From positions 1,566,068 to 1,630,067 of the forward strand of contig CAKZJV010000007.1 of the NCBI GenBank assembly GCA_937120475.1: a stretch of 64,000 nucleotides of DNA, given 5' to 3'. A program made the position numbers and the translations under genes. Positions 19,431-29,399 of this stretch are shown piece by piece. The DNA comes from an uncultured Cryomorphaceae bacterium. Its GTDB lineage: Bacteria > Bacteroidota > Bacteroidia > Flavobacteriales > Schleiferiaceae. Numbering within the stretch: position 1 is the first letter of the stretch; every line of letters begins with the position of its first letter. The notes beneath the pieces are model-generated. The model ran no database searches. It was not told the DNA's origin and was given only the letters and a program-made list of their open reading frames with translations.

Positions 19431-20762
19431 TTGAATTGGGTTTATAATATTGGGAATAGCCAAAAGCTAAAATTAGTACTTACCTTGGTGCTGACTGCTC
19501 TGCTCAGTTTCCTGTTATTCCAATTTACAGACCGTTATGCCGCTGTCCTTCTTATCCGGGATCGTTGGCAAAGTTTAACACCTCTTTTTGAATCTTCATC
19601 CTTTTGGGAGGGGTTTACCCATCAACACGGCCCCCATAGAATGGGTTGGGCCTACGTACTTTTTAAAGCCAATGCCTCGCTCAGCGGCTGGAACAGTCGC
19701 TGGGACATGTTTACCCAGGTAACTCTATTTGTACTTAGTGCCGTCATGGCCTTAAGGCTAAAGTTCATCCTCTTCCAAAAATGGCATTGGTCAGATGTTT
19801 TGATTCCCATGATATTCATTACTCTGCATGCAGCCATCAACATCACTTTAAACCCATACATCCATGGCCTTATACCTTTTTGGGCCCTACTGGCCTGCCT
19901 GAGCTATTTTATCACCAATATTTATTGGCGCACTTCAAGCCTTTCACTACTAACCTTTACGGGAGTATTCAGCGGGTTTACCCTGGTGGTAAGTGGGGCC
20001 ATTGTGTTTTTGGAACTTTTGAAGATGCTCAGGCAAAAAGGAAGCTGGGCGGCATCGCTCTGCATTGCACTCAGTGGCCTGGCGGGCTTTTTTTATATGA
20101 TCCTTACTCAACGTTCTGATGAAGCCTCCTTTTTAATGGCCCCGGATACTCCTTTTAGTTTTTGGATGGAATACAGCTTACTCCTTAGTGGTAACTTCAT
20201 TTTTTCCTCCGTAAATCCTCAAAACTACTGGTTGGGAATACTCGTATTGGTGGCTATAATACCCTTAATGGTCATGTGTGTAAAAAGCTTTTTCTCCTCT
20301 AACTCAAAAGGCAGCGAAGCCTATTTAATCCTATTGGCATCCTCTTTCATTTTTATTATCCTCAATACTTATGGCCGTACGGATAACGGCCTGTTCAACG
20401 CGCTCAATTCCCGCTACATCCCTGCTACCATGCCTATGGTACTATTCATTTACCTCGCAAGCCTGCGATTAAAACCATACGCCATACGCTCTATCTACCT
20501 GATTGCCTTTTCTCTCTTGATTTTACGCTTCCAGTTAAATAGATCGGCCCGAACGGATTTTGTAAAACGTGAATACCACCAAATACAAAAACTGGAGGAA
20601 TGCCTTCTTAAAGGAAACACTTATGCAAGCTGTTCAGAGAAAGTTAATTGTACGATCCATCCGAAACCCGAACAGGCGCAAATAGAGCAAAAACTCAAAT
20701 TTTTCCGAGAAAATGGATTGAATATCTATCGTTCAGATAGGGAGGTTAGGAAACAGCCTTGA
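19431..20762 (+). CDS. Polytopic membrane protein, possible GT-C-like
   Basis: A 443-residue protein with about ten hydrophobic segments. The first (near residues 14-32) needs a start at or near the TTG at 19431, directly after the folA stop. There is no ATG before residue 70, so a TTG start is likely but uncertain. A conserved-looking loop [13 protein letters not shown] after the first membrane span recalls the EHR-type loops of GT-C-like polytopic proteins. I do not recognise the family with confidence. The 3' end overlaps the convergent clpX gene by 17 bp. Confidence 0.6.
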   Translation: MNWVYNIGNSQKLKLVLTLVLTALLSFLLFQFTDRYAAVLLIRDRWQSLTPLFESSSFWEGFTHQHGPHRMGWAYVLFKANASLSGWNSRWDMFTQVTLFVLSAVMALRLKFILFQKWHWSDVLIPMIFITLHAAINITLNPYIHGLIPFWALLACLSYFITNIYWRTSSLSLLTFTGVFSGFTLVVSGAIVFLELLKMLRQKGSWAASLCIALSGLAGFFYMILTQRSDEASFLMAPDTPFSFWMEYSLLLSGNFIFSSVNPQNYWLGILVLVAIIPLMVMCVKSFFSSNSKGSEAYLILLASSFIFIILNTYGRTDNGLFNALNSRYIPATMPMVLFIYLASLRLKPYAIRSIYLIAFSLLILRFQLNRSARTDFVKREYHQIQKLEECLLKGNTYASCSEKVNCTIHPKPEQAQIEQKLKFFRENGLNIYRSDREVRKQP

Positions 20763-21990
20763 GGGCCTTGAGTGACATCTTCTCCATCTTGTGGGCTGCA
20801 TAATCACGATCCACCGTTAATTTTTGCTCTTCCTCTACGCTGGGCATTTCAAACATGGCATCGGTAAGTATGGTCTCAATAATGGAGCGTAAACCTCTGG
20901 CTCCCAGCTTGAATTCGATGGCTTTTTCCACCACGTATTTCAGCGCATCTTCTTTAAAATCAAGGCTAACACCATCCAGTTCCAGTAACTTGGTGTATTG
21001 CTTCAAGATGGCATTTTTAGGCTTGGTAAGAATCAATGCCAGGGTTTCTTCGTCCAGCGGATTTAAAAAAGTCAACACCGGAATACGACCAATAAGCTCG
21101 GGAATCAAACCAAAGGTTTTCAAATCCTGCGGTGCAATGTAGCGCAACAGGTTGGAGCTATCGTAATCTTCCCTTTCCTTACTACTGTGGAAACCTACCG
21201 AACGGGTGTTGAGACGCTTGGCGATATGGCGGTGAATACCGTCAAAGGCACCACCGGCAATAAACAGGATATTGGAGGTATCCACTTCAATAAACTTCTG
21301 GTCAGGATGCTTGCGACCACCCTGGGGTGGTACATTTACTTTGGTACCCTCCAGCAACTTGAGTAGTGCCTGCTGCACCCCCTCGCCACTAACATCACGC
21401 GTTATGGATGGGTTATCGCTTTTACGGCTGATCTTGTCGATCTCATCGATAAAGATGATACCGCGTTCGGCCGCTTTAATGTCGTAATTGGCGGCTTGTA
21501 GCAAGCGGGTCAATATGCTTTCAACATCTTCGCCCACATAACCGGCTTCCGTAAGTACGGTAGCATCTACAATGGTGAACGGTACGTTCAGCATCCGTGC
21601 AATGGTGCGGGCCAAAAGGGTTTTACCGGTACCGGTTTCACCTACCAGGGCAATGTTGGATTTTTCAATTTCCACCTCCTGGGTAGAAGAATTACCATTG
21701 GTTAGTCTTTTGTAGTGGTTATATACCGCAACGGACAATACTTTTTTGGCCTCATCCTGGCCAATTACGTATTGATCCAAAAAGTCTTTAATTTCTTTGG
21801 GCTTAATGAGTTGCAAAGATTTTGAAAGTTCTTTGCGCTCCTTCATATCCATCTCTTCCACCACTATGCCATGCGCCTGGCGGATACAATGGTCGCAAAT
21901 ATGACCATTGATACCGGCAATCAGCACGTTGGTATCTTTCTTATCTCGTCCGCAAAAGGAACAACTCAGATTTTCTTTTTTTGCACTCAT
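20746..21990 (-). CDS. clpX: ATP-dependent Clp protease, ATP-binding subunit ClpX
   Basis: A 414-residue AAA+ unfoldase that feeds substrates to ClpP. The N-terminal zinc domain has C-S-F-C and C-D-H-C pairs (residues 10-36). Walker A GETGTGKT (near 116), the pore loop GYVGEDVE, Walker [11 protein letters not shown], and the sensor-2 motif LGARGLRSI near 368 are all present. It is the last gene of the tig-clpP-clpX group and lies 88 bp after clpP. Confidence 0.97.
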   Translation of the reverse strand: MSAKKENLSCSFCGRDKKDTNVLIAGINGHICDHCIRQAHGIVVEEMDMKERKELSKSLQLIKPKEIKDFLDQYVIGQDEAKKVLSVAVYNHYKRLTNGNSSTQEVEIEKSNIALVGETGTGKTLLARTIARMLNVPFTIVDATVLTEAGYVGEDVESILTRLLQAANYDIKAAERGIIFIDEIDKISRKSDNPSITRDVSGEGVQQALLKLLEGTKVNVPPQGGRKHPDQKFIEVDTSNILFIAGGAFDGIHRHIAKRLNTRSVGFHSSKEREDYDSSNLLRYIAPQDLKTFGLIPELIGRIPVLTFLNPLDEETLALILTKPKNAILKQYTKLLELDGVSLDFKEDALKYVVEKAIEFKLGARGLRSIIETILTDAMFEMPSVEEEQKLTVDRDYAAHKMEKMSLKALKAVS

Positions 21991-22078
21991 ATTAAAATAA
22001 CCTCTGCAAAAGTATAAAATCCACCCCCGGTATTTGATAGATGGATTTTATACTCTCAATGGTAACTAAAGATTATAA

Positions 22079-22753
22079 CTAATCTTTAGCCTTTTTAGTT
22101 TCCAACACTTCGTCAATCATACCATAATCTTTAGCTTCGGTGGAGCTCATCCAGTAATCACGATCAGAGTCGCGTTCTACTTTTTCAAACTCCTGTCCGC
22201 TATGGTCAGCTATGATGCGGTATAGCTCCTCCTTCATCTTCAACACTTCCTTTACCGCAATTTCCATATCACTGGCCTGGCCCTGGGCTCCACTCATAGG
22301 TTGGTGAATCATTACCCGACTATGCCTGAGCGCACTGCGCTTTTTAGGTGCTCCGGCACACAACAATACGGCCCCCATAGAAGCGGCCATACCCGTACAG
22401 ATAGTAGCCACATCGGGATTTACCAATTGCATAGTATCGTAAATTCCTAAACCGGCATATACCGAACCTCCCGGGCTATTCAGGTAAATCTGGATGTCTT
22501 TTTTGGAATCTACCGATTCCAAAAACAGCAACTGAGCCTGCACAATATTAGCTACCTGATCGTTGATTCCGGTTCCCAGGAAAATAATCCGGTCCATCAT
22601 AAGGCGCGAAAAAACGTCCATTTGAGCCACGTTCAACTGGCGCTCTTCAATAATGTAGGGGGTTAATGAAGCGTCTATGTAGTTGCCTACGCGGCTGGAG
22701 CTGATACCCAGGTGGCCGGTGGCATATTTTTTAAATTCTTTTCCGAAGTCCAT
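22079..22753 (-). CDS. clpP: ATP-dependent Clp protease, proteolytic subunit ClpP
   Basis: A 224-residue serine peptidase subunit. The triad is Ser125 in TGMAASMGAVLL, His150 in HSRVMIHQP, and Asp199 in DSDRDYWMS. The YLNSPGGSVYAGLGIYDTM oxyanion strand is intact. The N-terminal about 30 residues (before YIIEERQL) are longer than in E. coli and may be a propeptide. It lies between tig and clpX, and a strong hairpin lies between tig and this gene. Confidence 0.96.
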   Translation of the reverse strand: MDFGKEFKKYATGHLGISSSRVGNYIDASLTPYIIEERQLNVAQMDVFSRLMMDRIIFLGTGINDQVANIVQAQLLFLESVDSKKDIQIYLNSPGGSVYAGLGIYDTMQLVNPDVATICTGMAASMGAVLLCAGAPKKRSALRHSRVMIHQPMSGAQGQASDMEIAVKEVLKMKEELYRIIADHSGQEFEKVERDSDRDYWMSSTEAKDYGMIDEVLETKKAKD

Positions 22754-22780
22754 TGATTGGAAATTTTTGATTTATAACAA

Positions 22781-22808
22781 GAATGGCTCGACAAGTTTCG
22801 AGCCATTC
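22781..22808 (-). terminator. Strong intercistronic hairpin between tig and clpP
   Basis: An 11-bp perfect stem (GAATGGCTCGA / TCGAGCCATTC) with a 6-base loop. On the minus strand it is followed only by TTGTTATAAAT, so it is a weak terminator, attenuator or RNA-processing site that could separate tig from clpP expression. Confidence 0.6.
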
Positions 22809-22846
22809 CAAATATCTGACAAAAGTTCCGAACTTCGAAGAGAGTA

Positions 22847-24190
22847 CTACTTGGTAGCCTCTTTCAAAAATTCATCAAAACTTACTTCTTTTTCTACCAA
22901 CTTTAAATTCTCCTTAAAGAACTGTATCAGTTTGGCACTGAAAAGCTGGTCGGTAATCCGCTGTGTTTCATCCTTGTTTTCCATTACACGCGCGGCAATG
23001 GATTCCAGGTCAGCTTCTTCCGGAGCCTGGCCGTACTGGGCCATTTGCTGACGAACCAGGTTCATAGTGTATTGCTTGAGTTCCTCTTCGGTAACTTCAA
23101 TATTATACTCTTTAATCACGCGGTTTTCCACCAACTGCCATTTCATGCTATCCTCCATATCGGGATACTGAGCTTCCACCTCATCGGCTGAAATAGGTTT
23201 TTCACCAGCGGTTTGCATCCATTTTTTCAAAAATTCCTTCGGCAGGTCGAATTTCATCTTCTTGAGGAGCGTTTCCTTCACATCATCGTAAAATCTGCGC
23301 TCACTCTCACCTACAAACATGCCTTCCGCATCCTGCTTGATCTTATCCCGGAATTCCTGCTCGCTCTTAATAGCTCCTTCACCGAATACCTTGTCGAACA
23401 ATTCCTGATTTAACGGAGCCGGGGTAAGTTCACTGATCTCTTCGATGGTAAACAGGAACTGATCGTTAGCGTGCTCCAACTCCTCCGTATCCAGGCTAAG
23501 CATGCGGGCTAAATTGGTATCCTTGGTAAAGGTTTTGCGGATATTGATCTCCACCTGGTCGCCTTTCTTTTTACCGGAAAAGTTCTTTACTATTTTTTTC
23601 CCATCCAATGACTCCATATTGAAGGAACCGGTACTGTCCACGCCCTCTTCCTTAGGCTGGGAATCGGTACCCAACTCCTGGAAGCGACCTTTTACGATGG
23701 TATTTTCACCCACCTCAGCAGGATAAGACATGCTCCCGAAACGCTTGGCGTAGTCATTGACATAACGATCCACCATTTTCTGATCCGCTACAATCCGGTA
23801 GTAGTTGACTTTGGTTTTATCGTCAAAATTCAATTTGAAATCAGGGGTCAGGCCAATTTCAAAATCAAACGAAAAGGCCGTTTCGCGATCCCAGTCGATA
23901 TCATCCTGGGGTACCGGTATCGGGTTACCCAATATATCTAGCTTTTCATCGCGAATATGATCATATACCGCATGCTGTAAAATATGGTTCACCTCTTCAA
24001 TGAGTACTGCTTTACCATATTGCTTTTTGATGAGAGAAGCGGGTACTTTTCCAGGCCTGAAACCGGGTATGTTAGCCCTCTTGCGATAGTCAACCAGTGT
24101 TTTATTAACCTTCTCCTGGTAGTCTTCGGGTTGAATCTCAACGGTCAAAACAGCACTTAAATCACCTGTATTTGTGGTGGTTACATTCAT
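22847..24190 (-). CDS. tig: Trigger factor, ribosome-associated chaperone
   Basis: A 447-residue protein. The ribosome-binding signature near residues 42-49 reads IPGFRPGKVP, close to the classical GFRxGxxP. Residues 1-125 form the tail domain. The region around 130-250 corresponds to the PPIase domain but is degenerate, as is normal in Bacteroidota. The C-terminal chaperone arms are helical (EFRDKIKQDAEGMFVGE, then KFDLPKEFLKKWMQ). It is first in the tig-clpP-clpX order, which is also found in Proteobacteria. Confidence 0.95.
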   Translation of the reverse strand: MNVTTTNTGDLSAVLTVEIQPEDYQEKVNKTLVDYRKRANIPGFRPGKVPASLIKKQYGKAVLIEEVNHILQHAVYDHIRDEKLDILGNPIPVPQDDIDWDRETAFSFDFEIGLTPDFKLNFDDKTKVNYYRIVADQKMVDRYVNDYAKRFGSMSYPAEVGENTIVKGRFQELGTDSQPKEEGVDSTGSFNMESLDGKKIVKNFSGKKKGDQVEINIRKTFTKDTNLARMLSLDTEELEHANDQFLFTIEEISELTPAPLNQELFDKVFGEGAIKSEQEFRDKIKQDAEGMFVGESERRFYDDVKETLLKKMKFDLPKEFLKKWMQTAGEKPISADEVEAQYPDMEDSMKWQLVENRVIKEYNIEVTEEELKQYTMNLVRQQMAQYGQAPEEADLESIAARVMENKDETQRITDQLFSAKLIQFFKENLKLVEKEVSFDEFLKEATK

Positions 24191-24319
24191 ACAATCAACA
24201 ATTTATCCCTTAATTTTTGGGAGCGCAAAGATAGTAATATCCTTTTAGCTGGTATAAGGGTAAAAGGGTTTTCCGGTTTGGCTATGAACTTTAGGTGCCC
24301 CATGTAGTATTAATAGGGT

Positions 24320-25519
24320 ATGAATATTTCCCGGATTATAAATCACCTCTCTTCAAAATTCAGTAGGCTTTCCATCACCGCATGCTTTGTGTTGGCAATA
24401 GGTTCGGTTAGCGGCCAGGAAATGAAAAATCTTCTTTTTGATGGCCATGCCAGTACGGGTTTTATAATCAATCAAACCGACCTGGAAAGCAGCAATTACC
24501 CGGGTGAAAGGCCCAATCTCTTTGTATCGGGTGGGCTCTCTTACTACCTCAAACCTCTCGATGCCTGGATCAGTGGCGATGTAATGTTTGGTAATGTGGA
24601 CGGCAATAACGACACGGCTTTTTTCAATACCATACTTTACAATGCCTCAGCCCATATCAAATTTGATATGCTGAAGTGGTTTTGGAATACTCCCCTTACC
24701 CTAAGCCCTAAAGTAGGCCTGGGTATAATCTTTTACAATTCTCAACTGGTGAGTATTGAAACCGGTCGCATATTGCAGCAGTCACCCAACCCGGAAACCA
24801 AAACCATGTCACCCAATCCCAACGTTTTGGCAGGTTTTGAAATAGCTTATCCCTTAACTGATAAGGTAAGTATTCAAGTGGGTTTTGACCGCAGAACCAT
24901 GTTCGGTAATGATTATTTCGACTCCTTTCTTTTCGATTCACCCTTCGAATCAATAGACGTGTATTCGGCCGGGCTTTCGTTTGAGTTTGGCCGTGGTAAA
25001 AAGAAAAAAACAAAACGTTTTGCCAATACCAACCGTGCAGACCGTGACGATATCGTTGAAATGACCAATGCCGAATACAGTGCTTTGGTTATGCAAATTG
25101 ACAGCCTGCAAACTGAATTGGCCCGGGCTGAGGATGAGCAAAACAATCGTTATAAGGAAAAGAACGAGGAGTTGAGAACCGAGATCGCATCTCTTAACCG
25201 CGTAATTGACAGCTTGCAGGCCGATAGCTTTAGGTTTGACATTGGTGGGTTTAGCGATACTACCATGCTGGACCTGGACGAAGATGCCTTTTCCGAGGCT
25301 AAGTACCATTTAGTACTGCACAATGTAAAGTCTAAAGCCGAAGCCCAGGCCTATATCGATCGATCCAGCCTGGACCGCTCCAAGATGAACATCATTTTTG
25401 TACCCATAGAAAACCGGTATTCAATCCTTTATAAATCATTCGACAACTTTTTATTGGCCCGCAAGGAAAGGGATATTGTTAAGCGGGTAGAGCCCCATGT
25501 ATGGATCGCTCGATTCTGA
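24320..25519 (+). CDS. Envelope protein: barrel-like N-terminus, coiled coil, SPOR-like C-terminus (copy 1)
   Basis: A 399-residue protein with a long signal peptide (cleavage after about residue 33, VSGQ). Residues 35-230 alternate in an outer-membrane-barrel manner (GHASTGFIINQ, LSAGLSFEFGRGKKKK-like end). Residues 235-300 are a charged coiled coil, and the last 75 residues (YHLVLHNVKSKAEAQAYIDR ... ILYKSFDNFLLARKE) resemble a SPOR-type fold. The next gene is a diverged paralogue with the same three-part plan. An anchoring role between the outer membrane and peptidoglycan is an inference from this plan. Confidence 0.75.
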   Translation: MNISRIINHLSSKFSRLSITACFVLAIGSVSGQEMKNLLFDGHASTGFIINQTDLESSNYPGERPNLFVSGGLSYYLKPLDAWISGDVMFGNVDGNNDTAFFNTILYNASAHIKFDMLKWFWNTPLTLSPKVGLGIIFYNSQLVSIETGRILQQSPNPETKTMSPNPNVLAGFEIAYPLTDKVSIQVGFDRRTMFGNDYFDSFLFDSPFESIDVYSAGLSFEFGRGKKKKTKRFANTNRADRDDIVEMTNAEYSALVMQIDSLQTELARAEDEQNNRYKEKNEELRTEIASLNRVIDSLQADSFRFDIGGFSDTTMLDLDEDAFSEAKYHLVLHNVKSKAEAQAYIDRSSLDRSKMNIIFVPIENRYSILYKSFDNFLLARKERDIVKRVEPHVWIARF

Positions 25520-25681
25520 ATTTATTGATTATCATTGAATTAACTTTGGATCAAGAAATTTCCACAGATTATCTATTTTCACAAAAAGAAGGATAAATCT
25601 TACTTTTTCCCATTAGCCTTTAGTGTCTAAAGCCTATTTGAACACTATTTTTATTTACATTTAACCCGTAAATACGTTTAG

Positions 25682-26791
25682 ATGAGATCACTACTACTTA
25701 CCCTATCTATTCTGCTAGCAGGTAGTTACACCTTACAGGCACAAGAATCGCTCTCCGGACATCTCAATACCGGTTTGGTAGTTCCCTTTAATGATTTTAC
25801 GAACAACGACTTTAGGGGTGTTAAACCCAACCTGCTTATTTCAGCGGGTTTAGGTTACGCCTTAAGCGTGCCCAACCTAAGGCTCAGAGGTGATGTTACG
25901 GCCGCCATACTCAATGGGTCCAACAATTCTTCCTTTTACGAAACCACCTTTTATGAGGGCTTGGTTTCTTTACAATATAACCTGGTACCTCTCTTTAATG
26001 AATCGTCAGACTTCAGGTTTTACTTAACCGGTGGTGCAGGGGTTACGGCCTACTATGCCAAACTTTACGACATAAGAACCCGTACCCTCAGGGGAGAATC
26101 GCCCATTCCCTCCGAAAGTAGTTTTTCCTTAAACCCGGTAGTTGCGGCAGGTTTTGAAATGGGTTACGCGGTAACTCCCAACCTGGAGATTAACCTGGGC
26201 TTTACCGAAAGGTTAATGCTCTTTAACGACTTTATGGACGCCTTTGAAAGCGGCAGCTCAGATGACCTTTATGGTAATGCCACGGTGGGGCTGACTTTTT
26301 ACCTCAAAAAACAAAAAGACAAGAGTAAGGTGGAACTGGACAAGAATAAGTACAACCAGCTTATTTCAACTATCGATAGCCTGGAGCAGGCCAACAACCG
26401 GGTGGATACCGAAAAAGTAGCCCGCCTGGAAATGGAAAGCCAGGAAAAAGAGCTTAAAATTCAGATGCTGCAGAATAAACTGGACAGTATGCGGGCTAAG
26501 GTAGTTAAGATTGATACCGACCAACCGGCAACGCAGCCCAAACCTGATGCGCAGGCTCTGCTGGCTGAATCCAAATACCGTATCATTGTGGCCAGCCTTC
26601 CTTCAAGAACCATGGCCCAGCGCTGGATAGATCGCAGTAGCCTGGATAAATCGGAAATGTTTATTGTTTATGTCGATGATCTCAACACCTACCGTGTGGT
26701 GTATAAATCTTTCGACACCTTCCAGGCAGCTCGTAAAGAGCAGGGACAGGTAAAATCAATTGTTGCCGATGCCTGGATCAAGAAATTTTAA
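25682..26791 (+). CDS. Envelope protein: barrel-like N-terminus, coiled coil, SPOR-like C-terminus (copy 2)
   Basis: A 369-residue paralogue of the preceding gene. It has a signal peptide (to about residue 20), a barrel-like region with PNLLISAGLGYAL, a coiled coil around residues 215-280, and a C-terminal SPOR-like domain (YRIIVASLPSRTMAQRWIDR ... VVYKSFDTFQAARKE). IDRSSLDKSEM here equals IDRSSLDRSKM in copy 1, which is the best-conserved part. The 162-bp gap before it holds a TACGTTTA promoter-like element, so it is probably transcribed separately from copy 1. Confidence 0.75.
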   Translation: MRSLLLTLSILLAGSYTLQAQESLSGHLNTGLVVPFNDFTNNDFRGVKPNLLISAGLGYALSVPNLRLRGDVTAAILNGSNNSSFYETTFYEGLVSLQYNLVPLFNESSDFRFYLTGGAGVTAYYAKLYDIRTRTLRGESPIPSESSFSLNPVVAAGFEMGYAVTPNLEINLGFTERLMLFNDFMDAFESGSSDDLYGNATVGLTFYLKKQKDKSKVELDKNKYNQLISTIDSLEQANNRVDTEKVARLEMESQEKELKIQMLQNKLDSMRAKVVKIDTDQPATQPKPDAQALLAESKYRIIVASLPSRTMAQRWIDRSSLDKSEMFIVYVDDLNTYRVVYKSFDTFQAARKEQGQVKSIVADAWIKKF

Positions 26792-26806
26792 TACCCGGTA
26801 AAACAA

Positions 26807-26843
26807 AAACAAGCGCGCCCTCCATTGGAGGGCGCGCTTGTTT
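26807..26843. terminator. Very strong bidirectional terminator
   Basis: A 17-bp perfect stem with an ATT loop (core AAGCGCGCCCTCC / GGAGGGCGCGCTT), flanked by A-rich and T-rich sequence, between two convergent units. Confidence 0.9.
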
Positions 26844-26862
26844 GAAACCGGAGCCTTTCTAC

Positions 26863-27222
26863 TTAAACGCTCTCCAGTACATCCACCAAATCATCAGCCT
26901 GGAAAGGCTTAACAATGTAACGCACTATATTGGGGTAAAGCGAGGATTGCTCCCGGTCCATCTCACTGGTGCTGGAAGTTACCATGGCCACTTTATTATG
27001 TTTATTGGTTTCTGCCATTTTTCGCAAAAAATCCCAGCCATCCATAATGGGCATGTTGATATCCAGAAAAATTAAATCAGGATTAATTCCATCGAGTTCC
27101 GCAAAAGCTCCTTCTGGATCAGTAAAGTCAAACACTTCACAGTCCGGGGCTTTTATTTCCAGAAATTTTCGCATGATAAAGTTGGACATGTCCTTATCAT
27201 CTACCAGCATAACTCTTTTCAT
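26863..27222 (-). CDS. Single-domain response regulator (CheY-like receiver)
   Basis: A 119-residue receiver domain with no output domain. The start at 27222 (MKRVMLVDDKDMS) is preferred over the longer frame because it gives a normal beta-1 strand and an ATGA overlap with the upstream gene. The acid pocket is D8-D9, the phosphoacceptor is D54 in LIFLDINMPIMDGW, the conserved threonine/serine is in MVTSST, and the lysine is in IVKPFQ. It is translationally coupled to the sensor-like gene. It probably receives phosphate and acts by protein contact. Confidence 0.9.
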   Translation of the reverse strand: MKRVMLVDDKDMSNFIMRKFLEIKAPDCEVFDFTDPEGAFAELDGINPDLIFLDINMPIMDGWDFLRKMAETNKHNKVAMVTSSTSEMDREQSSLYPNIVRYIVKPFQADDLVDVLESV

Positions 27223-28016
27223 GATAAATGAGGTTTTAGTTTGGTTTCGGCACGAACAATAATCTGACATAAAGCCTGATCGAGATCATTACAGGCTTCT
27301 TCTAAAAGTTGCAATTCCTGTAATTCCATATTCGCATTGGTAATTTTAATAACGTTCATGATACCCATAATGCGGGATAAGGGCTCTCTTACACCATGAG
27401 CATTGAATTTTACAATTTGCTGCAGCTCCTCGTTTTTGCTTCTGATATCCTTGGTTTTTTCCGCTAGCTCCACGCCCTGCCTGCGGGCCAGGGCATGGAT
27501 TTCTTCGTGCTGAAACCGAACGGTCTGTAACGCCCCGTTCAGCTTTTCATTTTTTTCATCCAGGGCCTCCATCAGGTTAAACTGTTTGAACCTTGCACTC
27601 AGGCTTTCCACCAAAAGGCGCAAAATACTGGCATTGTACAGAAAGGTTTGTTCGTTAGAGGTAGTAAGACATATTAAAAGAACTCCTTGCTCTCCTGAAT
27701 CGAAACACCAGCCCCGGGCAGTTTCGGTTTCTGAAATTTCACGCACCAGTGGAATTTTTTCCGAAAATAATTCCGCCTCAAAATCATCCAGTTGATCTAC
27801 ACTGGCACTGCCCATTAGGTTTACCTTTCCCACCCGGTGCCCCTGCACCTTACCATCCTGCACGTAACAAATGGCGGCTTGGCTAAAGTTAAACAGGTAT
27901 TTAAGGTGTAGTTCCAAAAGGTTTTGCAGATCCTGCCGGGTAATACAAGACGCCAGCCTGCTGCTGAAACGAGCATAGGCTTCAAACGCCACTCTTATGT
28001 TGGAGTTATTATTCAA
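27219..28016 (-). CDS. GAF-like plus DHp (HisKA-type) protein lacking the kinase ATPase domain
   Basis: A 265-residue protein. Residues 1-145 look like a GAF-type sensory domain (LLELHLKYLFNFSQAAICYV). Residues 148-200 are a coiled coil. From 201 the H-box reads IVKFNAHGVREPLSRIMGIM with H207 as candidate phosphoacceptor, as in Bacteroidota hybrid kinases (usually SHExRxPLxRIMG). The protein ends about 60 residues later, just after the second DHp helix, so there is no HATPase_c domain (no N, G1, F or G2 box). It may take part in phosphotransfer or need a kinase in trans. It overlaps the receiver gene by 4 bp. Confidence 0.8.
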   Translation of the reverse strand: MNNNSNIRVAFEAYARFSSRLASCITRQDLQNLLELHLKYLFNFSQAAICYVQDGKVQGHRVGKVNLMGSASVDQLDDFEAELFSEKIPLVREISETETARGWCFDSGEQGVLLICLTTSNEQTFLYNASILRLLVESLSARFKQFNLMEALDEKNEKLNGALQTVRFQHEEIHALARRQGVELAEKTKDIRSKNEELQQIVKFNAHGVREPLSRIMGIMNVIKITNANMELQELQLLEEACNDLDQALCQIIVRAETKLKPHLS

Positions 28017-28026
28017 CAGGTATCCC

Positions 28027-28608
28027 TCAGGCTTGAGCCTCCATTAATTCATTGTCTATTTTCACCCCGGTAACATAGGCGATGGTGTTCAGCATATTGG
28101 CCAGGTCTGCCTGTGCAAAAAGCTCCGATATCTCACTCTGGTTGAAACCGGCCTCTTCAAGGGCGCGAAACTCCTCGTCTCCTACATTTTCAGGATGTAA
28201 GGCCGCTTCGGTAATTACCCGCAGAGCTATTCTGAAGCTTTCAGGTATATGGTCGCTATCAATATTGTCCGTTAACTTGAAATCAGGATCTTCTGAAATA
28301 CTGCTAGCCATACTATCCGCAAATATCCCGTGGGCATGTGCACAATAGGTGCAGCCCCTCTTCTGGCTGATGTTGTAAATGATCAACTGTTTCAGAACAT
28401 TGGGCACATCTCCGAACATGAGTGTACGCTTAAGCTTTTCCCAGTTGGCCCTTAATAAATTAGGATTTGAACCCTGGTACTTAAACCAATTCAGCACAAA
28501 AGGAAGTTGTAAGGTACGCCTGGTGTCATCGTAAATTTCCCGCACCTCAACACTGGCCGATTCATAAGGTACCGGAGTATATAATTTTTCACGAACGGAA
28601 TTATTCAT
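28027..28608 (-). CDS. Carboxymuconolactone decarboxylase / AhpD-like alkylhydroperoxidase family protein
   Basis: A 193-residue all-helical protein. The AhpD-type redox site KRGCTYCAHAHG (CxxC followed by a histidine two residues later) is near residues 90-100. In this family the cysteine pair reduces peroxides or is a vestige of the decarboxylase fold. The gene is 10 bp upstream of the GAF-DHp protein and in the same direction, so a redox-responsive signalling operon is possible, but the substrate is unknown. Confidence 0.85.
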   Translation of the reverse strand: MNNSVREKLYTPVPYESASVEVREIYDDTRRTLQLPFVLNWFKYQGSNPNLLRANWEKLKRTLMFGDVPNVLKQLIIYNISQKRGCTYCAHAHGIFADSMASSISEDPDFKLTDNIDSDHIPESFRIALRVITEAALHPENVGDEEFRALEEAGFNQSEISELFAQADLANMLNTIAYVTGVKIDNELMEAQA

Positions 28609-28857
28609 ATTAGCTCTTTTTAATCATTTTAAATCACTAAAGCATTGTTAACAAGGTAAACAGCCTCGCAAAAATAATTAAAAAAACTGAAAGAGAGTAT
28701 AATCTGTCAGATTTTCTTTTCACAAAACTACAGCTATACTTAGTTGCGTATAAGACAAGGCCTGCATCGCGCGCAAAGCACGTGACGCTTCTTTAAGCAG
28801 CCTTAGTTGCAAAAGCCTTTGCGAAAATTTACCGGAAAAACCTTGAACTTAAGGAAT

Positions 28858-29295
28858 TTACCTTACCTCCACCGCTTCCTCCAGGAGATAGTTGGATTTA
28901 TACATATCATCCTGATTTAGCTTAAGAATTCCTTTCAGGGTTACCACTTCGTCATTCCTAAACTTTCGATGAGTCCCCTTAAAATCCGGTTCAATGATCG
29001 ACTCCGGTCCGCTGTTGCCACAGAAGAAACACGCGGAATAGGGATAGCGCGATAAAATATAAATGCCCTTGGCAGGGTCTATAGGAAGCATATAACCGGT
29101 AATCTGCACTTCTTTTCCATCCATCTCTTTCACCGATTTTCCAAAATGGGGATAGTAATAGTAGGCTTCTACTTCGGTACTGTACTTATCTTCAAACCAT
29201 ACGTCCGTAAGCCTCTCCCAGGTAAGGGTAATCGGCTTGAAGGCCAGGTGGAAAAATGCCAGTCCTATCCAAACAATTAAGTGTTGTCTATTCAT
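28858..29295 (-). CDS. DUF3299-like membrane-anchored or secreted protein
   Basis: A 145-residue protein from the ATG at 29295. The frame is open 57 bp further upstream, but the sequence there is not protein-like and the ATG gives a hydrophobic N-terminal segment (HLIVWIGLAFFHLAF). The conserved block GKEVQITGYMLPIDPAKGIY followed by PYSACFFCGNSGPESIIE is typical of DUF3299 (COG3495); the cysteines could bind metal. The promoter upstream contains a Zur-type box, which ties this gene to the zinc regulon. The function is unknown. Confidence 0.7.
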   Translation of the reverse strand: MNRQHLIVWIGLAFFHLAFKPITLTWERLTDVWFEDKYSTEVEAYYYYPHFGKSVKEMDGKEVQITGYMLPIDPAKGIYILSRYPYSACFFCGNSGPESIIEPDFKGTHRKFRNDEVVTLKGILKLNQDDMYKSNYLLEEAVEVR

Positions 29296-29399
29296 TGGTT
29301 CGATTCTTTGAGGTGTAAATTCCGGAACTCTTACCGCTAGCTTCCGCCACACCAGCCACCTCTCTTACCGGGTGCTACCTTGGTTTTTTACAGCAAACA

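Noticed and set aside
29340-29395. Possible riboswitch upstream of the DUF3299 gene
   Set aside because: Some GC-rich pairing is possible, but no known aptamer core was recognised.
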